From positions 62,001 to 126,000 of the forward strand of contig NZ_SDKM01000010.1 in NCBI RefSeq assembly GCF_004519545.1: a stretch of 64,000 nucleotides of DNA, written 5' to 3'. The notes beneath the pieces are model-generated. The model had not been told where the DNA came from and did not search any database. It worked only from the letters and a program-made list of their open reading frames with translations. Source of the stretch: Nocardioides guangzhouensis (GTDB taxonomy: Bacteria; Actinomycetota; Actinomycetes; Propionibacteriales; Nocardioidaceae). The translations under genes and the position numbers were made by a program. Shown here one piece after another: positions 53,577-62,160 of this stretch (the first letter of the stretch is position 1; each line of letters begins with the position of its first letter).

Positions 53577-53691
53577 TGACCCGGCACATCTTGTGCCGGG
53601 TCGCCTTGGTCCAGACGCGGTGAGTCGGCACATCTTGTGCCGGGTCACCGCCTTGGGGACGTGGTGAGTCGGCACATCTTGTGCCGGGTCA
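53577..53691. repeat. tandem 44-bp repeat with GGCACATCTTGTGCC palindromes
   Basis: Units start at 53577, 53621 and 53665 (third partial). Each contains CGGCACA-TCT-TGTGCCG; the first has perfect 11-bp arms (53578-53602). The last unit includes the stop codon of the membrane protein gene (53689-53691). It fills the whole 123-bp gap between two - strand genes. Confidence 0.85.
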
Positions 53692-56250
53692 GCGGAGGCG
53701 GCGGACGTACGCCGCCGCCTTCCGCAGGTCGGCCAGGCGCTGCTCCCAGGTCACCCCGACGACCGTGAGCACCGTGCCGACCAGCCCGATGAGCACCCAC
53801 TGGGGCGCCACCGAGGCGTACTGCGCCTCCCGGAGCACCAGCACCAGCCCGACCGCGGCACCGGCGACCAGCGGGGTCGCCCACCGCAGCAGGACCCCGG
53901 CGACGACCAGCACCAGGCAGGCCAGGCCCAGCCAGAAGGCCCGGATCGTGACCGGCTCCACCAGGACCAGCAGCAGCGACGGGCCGAGCGCCAGCCCGAG
54001 CCCGGCGGAGAGGGCCCGGCGGCTGGACACCGCGGTGTCGCGCATCCGGACCAGCCCGACCCCGATCAGCACCAGCGCCAGCGGCAGCGTGTAGGCCTCG
54101 ACGGTGCCGACACCGAGCTGCTCGAGCCGCACCCACTGGGCCAGGGTCAGCAGGCCGAGGCCGGTCCAGCCCAGCTCGGTACGGTCCGGGTTGCGCAGTG
54201 CGGAGACCATCACGAGGGCGCCGGCCAGGGTGAGGTAGACGGCCAGCCAGGTCTGGTCGACGCCGGTCCCGGACAGCACGGACACCGGGACCGCGACCAG
54301 CACGGCCAGCGTGCCGCCGAGCTCGCGGGCGAACGTCGGGCGGACGATCGCGAGCAGCCCGGCCAGGACCACGACCGGCACGGCCCGCCAGACCAGGTCC
54401 CCGCCGGCCAGGTGCAGCAGCGTCCAGACCAGAGCGCCCGCGACCGGGGCCAGGGCCACGTCGCCGACGACCCGCACCCCGTCCCGGCCCCGGAACGAGG
54501 CCCAGCCGGCGGCCGCGGTCAGCAGGGTCAGCAGGGCGGCGGTGGTCACGTCGTTGCCGACCGCGGTGACCGCGGCGAGGACCGACACCGCCGCGGCGCC
54601 GGCGGCGGGCAGCGTCACCGGCACGCCGTGGAGCACCGGCGTGGCGCGCAGCCCGGCCGTCGCCAGCGCGACGACGACGGCGACCTGGACGGCGAGGGCC
54701 GAACCGAGCGGGACGTCGTACAGCCCGGGCAGGACCGCCACGGTGCCGCCGACGGCCACCACGGCCAGGTCCGTGAGCCCGCGCCTCCCGGGGCCGCCGG
54801 CCGGGCGCAGCGACACCGCGAGCGCGGCGACGGCCGCCGCGGCCGCGGCCGGCAGCAGGACCAGCCACGTCGCCGGGGTGGGGCCACCGCCGACACGGTC
54901 ACCGGCGCCGAGGGTCCACACGCCCAGCTCCAGCAGCGTCTCGAGACCGCGGCCACCCTCGGCGAGCACCCACAGCCCCAGACCGGTGCCGGCGGCGAGG
55001 GCCGGGGCCACCAGGACCCACTGCCAGCGACCGGGGAGGAGGTACGACGCCACGCCGGCGCCGGCGACCACGGCCAGGCCGGTCAGCACGACAGGGACGG
55101 TGGACTCGTCGACGACGGGGGCGACCGTGAGCACGACCAGGACGGCCACACCGATCGACGCGGCGCTCACACGCAGCGCCTCGGGGGCGGCCCGGACCAG
55201 GGCCGGGGCGGCGGCGAGCCCGGCGGCGGCCAGCAGCGGCCAGCCCTCGATCCGGAGCCAGACGTCCGCGAACGACGGGTCGTCGAGCACCCGTCCGAGA
55301 CCGAGGGCGACCAGCAGCAGCCACCAGATGCCGCAGAGCAGCGTCGCACCGGCGGCGGCGACCCGCAGGCCGGCGGCGTGGCTCAGGGCGGCGACCGCGG
55401 CCAGCGCAAGAACCAGGATCGTCAGCGCGAGGGCCTCGGCGGTGCCGGCCAGGTCGGTGACGGCGGCCGCGGCGAGGGCGGTCCCAGCGATGGCGACCAG
55501 CTGTGCCCCGACCAGCGGCCGCAGGGAGGTGCGCCCCACCGCGGCCGCGGTGGCGGAGCCGACGACCCCGAGGACCGAGCCGACCAGCGCCACGAAGCCG
55601 GTGGACGAGACAGCGTCGAGCCAGCCGGCCGAGAGGGCGCCGAGCAGGTCGAGGACGAGGAAGCCGAGGAGCAGCAGCCCGAACGACTCCGCCCCCGCGG
55701 GCAGGCCGCGCCGCGCCATCCAGCCGGTGGCGGCGCCCGCGCCGGAGGTGAGCGCGAGCAGGATCACGGTGCGGGTGCCGAAGCCGAGGTCGCCCCAGGC
55801 CACCACGAGGAAGACGATCGCCGCCGCCAGCAGGCAGGTCGCACCCAGGCCGAGCAGGATGCGGGGGACCGAGGCGGCACCGAGGCCGGTGCTCCGCTCG
55901 CGCGACGCGGAGGTCGGGTAGGCGGGAAGGGCGGTGACGTCGATGCGGGGAGCGGTCGCGGGAGCCGGACCGGTCGCGGAGGCCGCGACTCCGGCCGCGA
56001 CCGGCTGGGCGACCGGCTGGCCGACTGGCTGGGCGACTGGCTGGGCGGCTGGATGGGCGACCGGCTGGGCGACGGCGACCGCCGCAGCAGCCAGCCTGGC
56101 GACCAGGGAGTCGGCGTGGGTGAGGGTGCGGAACAGCGCCTCGGCGTCGGGACCGGTCAGCGTGGCGTCGCAGTGCCGGCACTGCGTGGCGGCGTACGTG
56201 ATGGCCTGCCGGCAGCACGGGCAGACCTCGGGGTCGGCGTAGCGGATCAT
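53689..56250 (-). CDS. SCO7613-type large membrane protein with N-terminal zinc ribbon
   Basis: An 853-residue protein. Residues 1-35 form a Cys-rich ribbon (CPCCRQ ... CRHCDA). A Pro/Gln/Val/Ala low-complexity linker with PVAQPVGQPVAQPVA (about residues 60-90) is encoded by 12-bp repeats. From about residue 125 to the end there are more than 20 hydrophobic segments. The layout corresponds to the actinobacterial SCO7613 C-terminal domain membrane proteins, of unknown function. Start ATG 56250. No partner genes are evident; the tRNA-Phe gene lies upstream. Confidence 0.75.
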   Translation of the reverse strand: MIRYADPEVCPCCRQAITYAATQCRHCDATLTGPDAEALFRTLTHADSLVARLAAAAVAVAQPVAHPAAQPVAQPVGQPVAQPVAAGVAASATGPAPATAPRIDVTALPAYPTSASRERSTGLGAASVPRILLGLGATCLLAAAIVFLVVAWGDLGFGTRTVILLALTSGAGAATGWMARRGLPAGAESFGLLLLGFLVLDLLGALSAGWLDAVSSTGFVALVGSVLGVVGSATAAAVGRTSLRPLVGAQLVAIAGTALAAAAVTDLAGTAEALALTILVLALAAVAALSHAAGLRVAAAGATLLCGIWWLLLVALGLGRVLDDPSFADVWLRIEGWPLLAAAGLAAAPALVRAAPEALRVSAASIGVAVLVVLTVAPVVDESTVPVVLTGLAVVAGAGVASYLLPGRWQWVLVAPALAAGTGLGLWVLAEGGRGLETLLELGVWTLGAGDRVGGGPTPATWLVLLPAAAAAAVAALAVSLRPAGGPGRRGLTDLAVVAVGGTVAVLPGLYDVPLGSALAVQVAVVVALATAGLRATPVLHGVPVTLPAAGAAAVSVLAAVTAVGNDVTTAALLTLLTAAAGWASFRGRDGVRVVGDVALAPVAGALVWTLLHLAGGDLVWRAVPVVVLAGLLAIVRPTFARELGGTLAVLVAVPVSVLSGTGVDQTWLAVYLTLAGALVMVSALRNPDRTELGWTGLGLLTLAQWVRLEQLGVGTVEAYTLPLALVLIGVGLVRMRDTAVSSRRALSAGLGLALGPSLLLVLVEPVTIRAFWLGLACLVLVVAGVLLRWATPLVAGAAVGLVLVLREAQYASVAPQWVLIGLVGTVLTVVGVTWEQRLADLRKAAAYVRRLR
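55999..56077 (-). repeat. 12-bp coding microrepeat
   Basis: About six to seven degenerate copies of GACCGGCTGGGC/GACTGGCTGGGC, encoding the A-Q-P-V linker of the SCO7613-type protein. Being a multiple of three, copy-number change would alter linker length without breaking the frame. Confidence 0.8.
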
Positions 56251-56363
56251 GCATCCATTGCGCCAGCCGGCCGTGGGCCGCGTCGTGAGCGCGATCGCCC
56301 GACGTGGCTGAGCACGGGTACTCGGATCGGTCCGGGCAACCGCCGTCCGGGCGGCTGGAACGA

Positions 56364-56400
56364 CACGACCGCAGGCCCGGGATCCGGACCTGCGGTCGTG
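56364..56400 (-). terminator. terminator of tRNA-Phe
   Basis: Perfect 12-bp arms CACGACCGCAGG and CCTGCGGTCGTG around a 13-nt GC loop, 3 bp beyond the encoded CCA end. The remaining 56251-56363 shows no gene. Confidence 0.75.
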
Positions 56401-56405
56401 GGTGG

Positions 56406-56479
56406 TGGCCAGGGGCGGGGTCGAACCGCCGACCTTCCGATTTTCAGTCGGACGCTCGTACCAACTGAGCTACCTGGCC
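56406..56479 (-). tRNA. tRNA-Phe (GAA)
   Basis: On the - strand the cloverleaf starts GGCCAGG and ends CCTGGCC plus discriminator A. The anticodon loop CTGAAAA gives anticodon GAA. The T loop is TTCGACC. CCA is encoded (56403-56405). A -10-like TATGGT (56491-56496 on the - strand) precedes it. Divergent from tRNA-Glu. Confidence 0.95.
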
Positions 56480-56614
56480 AAGCCGCGGAAACCATACCGC
56501 AGGGGTGCGATGGCCAAGAATTCGGCATCGGGCCTGCCTTTTGGCCCGGAACCTTCGCGCGCCCTATGCTGGTGCGGCTCGCGGGCGCGCCGGCTGGTGC
56601 GGACCCGGGGGCAG

Positions 56615-56687
56615 GCCCCCATCGTCTAGTGGCCTAGGACGTCGCCCTTTCACGGCGGTAGCACGGGTTCGAATCCCGTTGGGGGTG
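56615..56687 (+). tRNA. tRNA-Glu (TTC)
   Basis: 73 nt: acceptor GCCCCCA/TGGGGGT, anticodon stem TCGCC/GGCGG with loop CTTTCAC (anticodon TTC), T loop TTCGAAT, discriminator G, no encoded CCA. A candidate promoter is TTGGCC (56541-56546), 18-nt spacer, TATGCT (56565-56570). Confidence 0.95.
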
Positions 56688-56775
56688 CGAGTGGGACCGG
56701 CCGTCACCGCCGATTGGGAGACCGCGGCGAGTGTAGGTTAGAGTTCCACCCGCCTCACAGATGAGGCAGCAACCA

Positions 56776-56849
56776 GGCCCCGTAGCGCAGTTGGTTAGCG
56801 CGCCGCCCTGTCACGGCGGAGGCCGCGGGTTCGAGTCCCGTCGGGGTCG
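56776..56849 (+). tRNA. tRNA-Asp (GTC)
   Basis: 74 nt: acceptor GGCCCCG/CGGGGTC, D arm GCGC/GCGC, anticodon stem CCGCC/GGCGG with loop CTGTCAC (anticodon GTC), T loop TTCGAGT, discriminator G, no encoded CCA. Lies 88 bp after tRNA-Glu; the two may be cotranscribed. Confidence 0.95.
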
Positions 56850-56860
56850 CCACTGGCACC

Positions 56861-56891
56861 AGAGGCTCCGGATCGATGATCCGGGGCCTCT
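56861..56891 (+). terminator. terminator of the tRNA-Glu/Asp unit
   Basis: AGAGGCTCCGGATC-GAT-GATCCGGGGCCTCT: 14-bp stem with one T-G pair and 3-nt loop, 11 bp after tRNA-Asp. It may also serve the convergent epimerase gene. Confidence 0.85.
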
Positions 56892-56910
56892 CGTGATTTC
56901 GGGGTACCGC

Positions 56911-57828
56911 TCAGCCCTGCTGCCGGATCCCCCACGACCCCGTCCACGTCGAGCCGTCGACCCCGTCCGGTTCCAGCCAGACCACGTCCTCGCCGGTCCG
57001 GAACGCGTTGGCCTGGGCGGTCATCGGCTCGACCGCGAGCGACCGGCGCTCCGCACCCGGCACCTCGTCGGCGGTGAACAGCTGGATCCACCGGTAGTGC
57101 TCGTCCATCCAGAGCTCGACCGTGCGGCCGTCGCCGGACACGGTCACCCGGGCCAGCCGGTCCGTGTCCCGGGCGAGGTCGCCGAACGCGTCGTCGAGCA
57201 CGGTGCCGCCGATCGGCCGCGGCGTGGTGAAGTCGTACGCCGTCCCGGCCACCGCCTCGCTGCCGGTCGGCAGCAGCCGGTCGTCGGTCAGCGTGTGGGA
57301 GCGGGCGGGGGAGTGCAGCACCCACGGGTCGACCGGCCCGTGGCCGAGCGTGAGGTAGGGGTGCGACCCGACCGCGAACGGTGCCCGGGTCGCCGACCGG
57401 TTCGCCGCCGCCTGGGTCACGGTCAGGCCCTCGTCCGAGAGCGCGTAGGTCCAGGTCAGGTCCAGCGTCCACGGGTAGCCCTTGCGCGCGGCCAGCCGGT
57501 AGGTGAGGACTGCGGTGTCGGCGACGTGGTCGCGCACCTGCCAGGTCTCCCAGCGGACCAGTCCGTGGGTGGCGTTGCGCCGCTCGTGCTCGGTCAGCGG
57601 CAGTCGGTGGGTGGTGCCGTCGACGACGTACTCGCCGTCCTCGAGGCGGTTCGGCCACGGCACCAGCACCTGTCCGCGGCAGGTCGGGGCGAGCTCGTCC
57701 TCGGCGTACCCGTCGACGAGCGGCTGCCCGTCGTACGTCAGGACGCGGAGGGAGGCCCCGCCCTGGGTCATCACGGCCCGGTAGGGCCCCGACGCGATCT
57801 CCAGCTGGGCTCCGCTCGGTGGCAGCAT
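56911..57828 (-). CDS. Aldose 1-epimerase family protein
   Basis: A 305-residue galactose-mutarotase-like enzyme interconverting sugar anomers. Family features are GGASLRVLTYDGQPLVDGY, VPWPNRLEDGEY (substrate-binding Arg region), NATHGLVRW with the catalytic His, FAVGSHPYLTLG with the second His, and a late acidic residue in AVEPMTAQANAF (E at the catalytic-base position). Start ATG 57828 lies 6 nt after TATGCT (leaderless). It stands alone, divergent from a secreted propeller gene, near the sugar-catabolic zwf-edd genes. Confidence 0.9.
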   Translation of the reverse strand: MLPPSGAQLEIASGPYRAVMTQGGASLRVLTYDGQPLVDGYAEDELAPTCRGQVLVPWPNRLEDGEYVVDGTTHRLPLTEHERRNATHGLVRWETWQVRDHVADTAVLTYRLAARKGYPWTLDLTWTYALSDEGLTVTQAAANRSATRAPFAVGSHPYLTLGHGPVDPWVLHSPARSHTLTDDRLLPTGSEAVAGTAYDFTTPRPIGGTVLDDAFGDLARDTDRLARVTVSGDGRTVELWMDEHYRWIQLFTADEVPGAERRSLAVEPMTAQANAFRTGEDVVWLEPDGVDGSTWTGSWGIRQQG

Positions 57829-57834
57829 GCCGCC

Positions 57835-57840
57835 AGCATA
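57835..57840 (-). promoter_or_regulatory. -10 hexamer of the aldose epimerase gene
   Basis: TATGCT on the - strand, 6 nt before ATG 57828; leaderless spacing. Confidence 0.5.
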
Positions 57841-57950
57841 GGGATCCGGACGGCGTGCGGTTCCGTGCGCGTGGACCCTTCGGGCTATTGCCGGTGCAGG
57901 GGCGCCGGTGCGACGGTGGCGTCACCGTCGGCCGGAAAGTGGTGGTCGTG

Positions 57951-59324
57951 ATGAGGCAGTCGTCGCGGGTCCTCGCGCTCGTCTCGGTGGTCGTGGCCGC
58001 TCTGACAGGTCCGATCGTGGTCGACGAACCGCGCACGCGTGCGTCCGCGACGGTGGTCGACTGTTCACCACCGTGCCCGACCCGGCTCTTCCTCCATCCG
58101 GTGAGGACGCTGTCTCCGAGATCGCGTTCCGTCGGCTTCCCTGACATCGTCGTGAGCCCGTCGGGTCGGGCGACCGTGGCCTTCGGTGCTGCTCCGCCCC
58201 CGTATCCCACGCCGTCCAACGCCTATTCCGGGGATGTTCCGCCGTCGGCATCGGACCCCCGGATAATCCGAGCGGGTGGCGAGGGATGGCCGGGCATGGG
58301 TGATCCCGACGTCGACCGCCATCTCGGTCAGGACGGCGACGGCAACCAGACCGTCGTGATGACCGAGGAAGGCTTGTCTCCCGACGGGGACTTCACCGGG
58401 ACGTACGAGATCATGACCGCCACCCGGCCGGTGGGGGGCGACTGGTCACCAGCGGCCGTGGTGTCGGGCGAGCCCCGGTTCGTGAGCCGCGCCAACCTCG
58501 TCGTCGGGCGTGACGGGGCGGCTGCCGCGGTCTGGGTGCGGGGTGTCGAGAGCATGTTCCTCGCGTACCGCGCGGCCGGGACGTCGGAGTGGGGCGAGCC
58601 CGAGCGCGTCATCGCACGAGGGGGGTACGCCGGCGAGGTCGGCATCGACGACGCCGGCAACGTGGTGGTCGCGTACGCCGACAACCAGGGGGCGCATGCC
58701 CGCCGCCGGTCGGCGGACGGGACCTGGAGCGCGTGGCGCGACTTCGCGGCCCGCAACGTGGGGTACGCGAAGCTCGCCGTCGGCCCGGGGGGCGAGGCCG
58801 TGCTGGTGTGGGAGCGCTACCGCGGGTACGACGTCGTGTCGAGCTGGGCTGCCCGCATGAGCCCGACAGGGGCATGGCAGACGAGGGTCAGGATTCCCGC
58901 TGGCGGCGCGATCCCCAGGGAGGGCCTGGCCGTCGACGGACGGGGTCGGGCCGTTGCCGCCTGGTGGAACGCGCGGCACGACGTCCGGGTGCTGCGGAGT
59001 CGGCCGGACGGTTCCTGGCGGCATCCCCGGACGATCGCCCGGGCGCAGCAGAAGGCGCCGGGCGGCCTGCCGGACCTGAAGGTCGCCACCAACCTGCGTG
59101 GGGACGTGTTCGTGGTGTGGCTGACCCGCCGGGACATCCGGGTCATGCGGGGCCGGTTGCGACCCACGGACGGCCCGTGGTCGGCGGTCCGTCGGATCTC
59201 GCCCGCGACCATCGGGCCGGGCCTGTACGCGATCGCCGTGGGTGACGGCGGCGAGGCTGCGGTGACCTGGATGAGGGGGCATGCGATCGAGGCGCGTCGA
59301 CTGACCCGGGTCACGGTCCCCTGA
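57951..59324 (+). CDS. secreted beta-propeller-like protein, unknown function
   Basis: A 457-residue exported protein. The signal peptide MRQSSRVLALVSVVVAALTGPIVV starts at ATG 57951; the frame is open upstream but overlaps the divergent gene. The mature chain has repeated blades of about 50 residues: FPDIVVSPSGRATVAFG, RANLVVGRDGAAAAVWVRG, EVGIDDAGNVVVAYADN, YAKLAVGPGGEAVLVWERY, GLAVDGRGRAVAAWWN, LKVATNLRGDVFVVWLTRR and YAIAVGDGGEAAVTWMRG, about seven in all, each a G/A-x-x-V-A-W strand. Two Cys (CSPPC) lie near the mature N-terminus. A propeller binding surface ligand is likely; no enzyme motif is seen. Confidence 0.75.
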   Translation: MRQSSRVLALVSVVVAALTGPIVVDEPRTRASATVVDCSPPCPTRLFLHPVRTLSPRSRSVGFPDIVVSPSGRATVAFGAAPPPYPTPSNAYSGDVPPSASDPRIIRAGGEGWPGMGDPDVDRHLGQDGDGNQTVVMTEEGLSPDGDFTGTYEIMTATRPVGGDWSPAAVVSGEPRFVSRANLVVGRDGAAAAVWVRGVESMFLAYRAAGTSEWGEPERVIARGGYAGEVGIDDAGNVVVAYADNQGAHARRRSADGTWSAWRDFAARNVGYAKLAVGPGGEAVLVWERYRGYDVVSSWAARMSPTGAWQTRVRIPAGGAIPREGLAVDGRGRAVAAWWNARHDVRVLRSRPDGSWRHPRTIARAQQKAPGGLPDLKVATNLRGDVFVVWLTRRDIRVMRGRLRPTDGPWSAVRRISPATIGPGLYAIAVGDGGEAAVTWMRGHAIEARRLTRVTVP

Positions 59325-59351
59325 TCCGGCCTCAGGTCGGGACGGATCAGG
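59320..59351. terminator. bidirectional hairpin overlapping two stop codons
   Basis: 9-bp arms CCTGATCCG (59320-59328) and CGGATCAGG (59343-59351). Each arm contains one of the convergent TGA stops. Confidence 0.55.
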
Positions 59352-60522
59352 CGAGGGCGAGCCGCTGGTCGACGGCCCACGGGCTGAGCACGTGGTCGAG
59401 CGCGAGCGCCGCGCACCCGACCAGCCCGGCCCGGTCGCCGTGGGCGGCGGGCAGGAGCTGCAGGTCGCGGGTCGACAGGCTGGTGGACTGGGCGTAGACC
59501 GCCTCGCGCACGCCGCCCGCGACGATGTCGAAGGCGGCGGCCATGTCCCCGCCGATCACGAGCGCCTGCGGGTTGACCACATTGACGACCACGGCGAGGA
59601 CCTCGCCCACCGCCCGGCCGCTCTCGCGCAGCAGCCCGCGGGCGGTGGCGTCGCCGGCGAGCGCGGCGGCGACCAGGTCGCGCACGTGCTCGACGCCCGG
59701 GCGGTCCAGCCGCTGCACGAGCGCCCAGCCGCCGGCCGCGGCCTCCAGGCAGCCGGTGGCGCCGCAGCGGCAGGTCTGTCCGTCGGCACGGGCCGACTTG
59801 GTGTGGCCGATCTCGCCCGCCGCGCCTACGTGGCCCTTGAGCAGCCGGCCGTCGGCGATGATCCCGAGGCCGAGGCCGGTCGACGCCTTGAGGACCACAG
59901 CGTCGCGGAGCACCGCGCCGCGGGCGAGCAGCTCGGACTGGGCGAGCACGTCGGCGTCGTTGCCGAGGACCACGGGGGCGTCGGTGAGCGGCGCGAAGTA
60001 CGGGCCGAGCTCGACGCCGTCCCAGCCCGGGATGGACGGGGAGTCGACGCAGGCGCCGCGGACCTCGTCGACGGTGCCGGGGACGGACAGCCCGACCGCG
60101 AGCAGCGGCGTCGCGCGGCCGCGGAGCTGGTCGGTGGCCCGCTCGACGATCCGGGGCATCAGGACGTCCGGGCCGGTTCCGGCCGGGTGGTCCTCGGAGT
60201 CAGCGGCCAGCTCCTGCCCGCGCAGGTCGAAGACGCCGACCTGGCTTCGGGACCGGCCGACGGCGACGGCCAGCACCACGCCGGCGTCGGGGTTGAGCAC
60301 GAGCGACTCGGGCGGACGGCCGCCGGTCGAGGCGAGCTCGTCGCCGGGCAGCAGCAGCCCGCTGGAGACCAGCGCCGAGACCCGCGCGGTGACCGCGGTG
60401 CGGGAGAGGCCGGTGAGCCGGCGCAGGTCGGACCGGGTGCTGGCCCGGCCGTTCCGGACCAGGTCCAGCAGCATCCCGGCGGTCGAGCGCGCGGCGGTGA
60501 GCTGGTCGCCGTCGACGTGCAC
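59347..60522 (-). CDS. ROK family transcriptional regulator
   Basis: A 391-residue NagC/XylR-like regulator. The N-terminal HTH (STAGMLLDLVRNGRASTRSDLRRLTGLSRTAVTARVSALVSSGLLL) is followed by the ROK domain. The kinase phosphate motif (usually D-I-G-G-T-K) reads AVAVGRSRSQVGVF, so sugar-kinase activity is doubtful. The zinc motif TCRCGATGCLEAAAGG and GLGLGIIADGRLLKGHVGAAGEIGHTK are intact. GTG 60522 has AGGAGG 5 nt upstream. It is divergent from zwf and very likely controls zwf-edd through a site in the 138-bp gap, with a sugar or sugar phosphate as effector. Confidence 0.9.
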   Translation of the reverse strand: MHVDGDQLTAARSTAGMLLDLVRNGRASTRSDLRRLTGLSRTAVTARVSALVSSGLLLPGDELASTGGRPPESLVLNPDAGVVLAVAVGRSRSQVGVFDLRGQELAADSEDHPAGTGPDVLMPRIVERATDQLRGRATPLLAVGLSVPGTVDEVRGACVDSPSIPGWDGVELGPYFAPLTDAPVVLGNDADVLAQSELLARGAVLRDAVVLKASTGLGLGIIADGRLLKGHVGAAGEIGHTKSARADGQTCRCGATGCLEAAAGGWALVQRLDRPGVEHVRDLVAAALAGDATARGLLRESGRAVGEVLAVVVNVVNPQALVIGGDMAAAFDIVAGGVREAVYAQSTSLSTRDLQLLPAAHGDRAGLVGCAALALDHVLSPWAVDQRLALA

Positions 60523-60597
60523 GTGTGCCTCCTGACGTTGTTCCCTGAGGTTCGGCCTGGCTGCCTGCCGTTGGCCGCAGGATACGGTTCCGTTCAC

Positions 60598-60653
60598 TTT
60601 GATCTCAAAAAAACATACATCTGCTTGCGATGTGGCCAAACCCTTCCTACCGT
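60598..60653 (+). promoter_or_regulatory. zwf promoter with upstream dyad
   Basis: TTTGA-TC-TCAAA (60598-60609) is followed by an A-tract, -35 TTGCGA (60625-60630), 17-nt spacer and -10 TACCGT (60648-60653), 7 nt before ATG 60661. A leaderless transcript is predicted. The AT-rich dyad is a candidate ROK operator. Confidence 0.6.
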
Positions 60654-60660
60654 GGTGCGC

Positions 60661-62160
60661 ATGCACGGACCCACCACCGCGCCCGGCGGCCTTCCTCCCG
60701 CCTGTGACTTCACCGTCTTCGGCGGGACGGGTGACCTCGCCCTGCGCAAGCTGCTCCCCGCCCTCTACCTCCGCGACCGCGAGGGCCAGCTGCCCGCGGA
60801 CACCCGCATCGTCGGAGTCTCCCGCAGCGACCACGACCAGGCGGCGTACCGCGAGGAGGTGCGCGCCGCGCTCCTCGAGCACGTCGACGCGGACCGGCTG
60901 GACGACGCCGCCCTCGACCGGATGCTGGCCCGGCTGCACCACGTCACCCTCGACGTCAACGGCTCCGAGGGCTGGCACGAGCTGCACGGCCTGCTCAAGG
61001 ACCGGGCCCGGCACGAGGACACCGTCCGCGTGTTCTACCTCGCTGTCGCGCCCGGCCTGTTCGGCTCGATCTGCCGCCGGCTGGACGAGATCGGGGCCGC
61101 CGACGCGAACGCCCGCGTCGTCGTCGAGAAGCCGGTCGGGCACGACCTCGCCTCCGCGCAGGCCGTCAACGACGCGGTGGGCGAGGTGTTCGAGGAGTCG
61201 CAGATCTTCCGGATCGACCACTACCTCGGCAAGGAGAGCGTGCAGAACCTCCTCGTCACCCGCTTCGCCAACACCTTCCTCGAGCCGCTGTGGAACTCGC
61301 ACTGGGTCGACCACGTGCAGATCACCGTGGCCGAGTCGCTCGGGGTCGGCGACCGCGGCGGCTACTACGACCACGCCGGCGCGCTGCGCGACATGGTGCA
61401 GAACCACCTGCTCCAGCTGCTGTGCCTGGTCGCCATGGAGCCCCCGACGTACGTCGGCGGGGAGACGGTCCGCGACGAGAAGCTGAAGGTCCTGCAGGCG
61501 CTCAAGCCGATGACCCCGGCGGACGTCGACCGCGACACCGTCCGCGGCCGGTACGACGCCGGGCTGGTGGGCGGCGCCGCCGTGGCGTCGTACGCCGACG
61601 ACCTGGGGCACGACCAGAGCGACACCGAGACCTTCGTCGCGCTCAAGGCCGAGGTGCACAACTGGCGCTGGGCCGGGGTGCCGTTCTACCTCCGCACCGG
61701 CAAGCGGCTGGACCGCCGTACCTCCGAGATCGTGGTGGTCTTCAAGGAGCCGCCGCACGCGATGTTCCCGCACAGCGAGGGCGGCTCCACCCCGAACCGG
61801 CTGCACATCCAGGTCCAGCCCGACGAGGGCATGCGCCTGCACCTCACCGCCAAGGAGCCCGGCCCCGGCGGCATCCGGCTGCGGCCGGTCTCCCTCGACC
61901 TGAGCTACGCCACGGCGTTCGCGCAGGCGTCGCCCGACGCCTACGAGCGGCTGCTCATGGACGTCATCAAGGGCAACCCGACCCTGTTCATGCGCCGCGA
62001 CGAGGTCGAGGCGGCGTGGGCGTGGGTCGAGCCGATCCTCACCCGGTGGGCAGCGTCGCCCGACCGGCCCCGCAGGTACCCCGCCGGCACCACCGGTCCC
62101 ATCGCCGCCGCGACCCTCCTCGAGCGCGACGGCCGAACCTGGCAGGAGTCCGACTCATGA
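60661..62160 (+). CDS. zwf: Glucose-6-phosphate 1-dehydrogenase
   Basis: Oxidises glucose 6-phosphate to 6-phosphogluconolactone with NADP (or NAD). At 499 residues it is full length. The dinucleotide motif is [16 protein letters not shown] (about residues 19-34), the active site [16 protein letters not shown], and EKPVGHDL and [14 protein letters not shown] are further signatures. ATG 60661 lies 7 nt after a -10 hexamer; the much longer open frame upstream crosses the divergent ROK gene and is not coding. It overlaps edd by ATGA, so its product feeds an Entner-Doudoroff-type route. Confidence 0.96.
   Translation: MHGPTTAPGGLPPACDFTVFGGTGDLALRKLLPALYLRDREGQLPADTRIVGVSRSDHDQAAYREEVRAALLEHVDADRLDDAALDRMLARLHHVTLDVNGSEGWHELHGLLKDRARHEDTVRVFYLAVAPGLFGSICRRLDEIGAADANARVVVEKPVGHDLASAQAVNDAVGEVFEESQIFRIDHYLGKESVQNLLVTRFANTFLEPLWNSHWVDHVQITVAESLGVGDRGGYYDHAGALRDMVQNHLLQLLCLVAMEPPTYVGGETVRDEKLKVLQALKPMTPADVDRDTVRGRYDAGLVGGAAVASYADDLGHDQSDTETFVALKAEVHNWRWAGVPFYLRTGKRLDRRTSEIVVVFKEPPHAMFPHSEGGSTPNRLHIQVQPDEGMRLHLTAKEPGPGGIRLRPVSLDLSYATAFAQASPDAYERLLMDVIKGNPTLFMRRDEVEAAWAWVEPILTRWAASPDRPRRYPAGTTGPIAAATLLERDGRTWQESDS

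Noticed and set aside
53577..53691. CRISPR array
   Set aside because: Three palindromic units with 17-19-nt variable parts, no cas genes and the last unit overlaps a coding sequence; repeat/spacer proportions are wrong.
56364..56400. Hairpin as an attachment site next to tRNA-Phe
   Set aside because: No integrase or duplicated tRNA 3' end is present; the position and structure fit a tRNA terminator.
59392..60660. Apparent 420-residue N-terminal extension of glucose-6-phosphate dehydrogenase
   Set aside because: It lies antisense to the ROK gene and across the promoter; zwf homology starts at ATG 60661.
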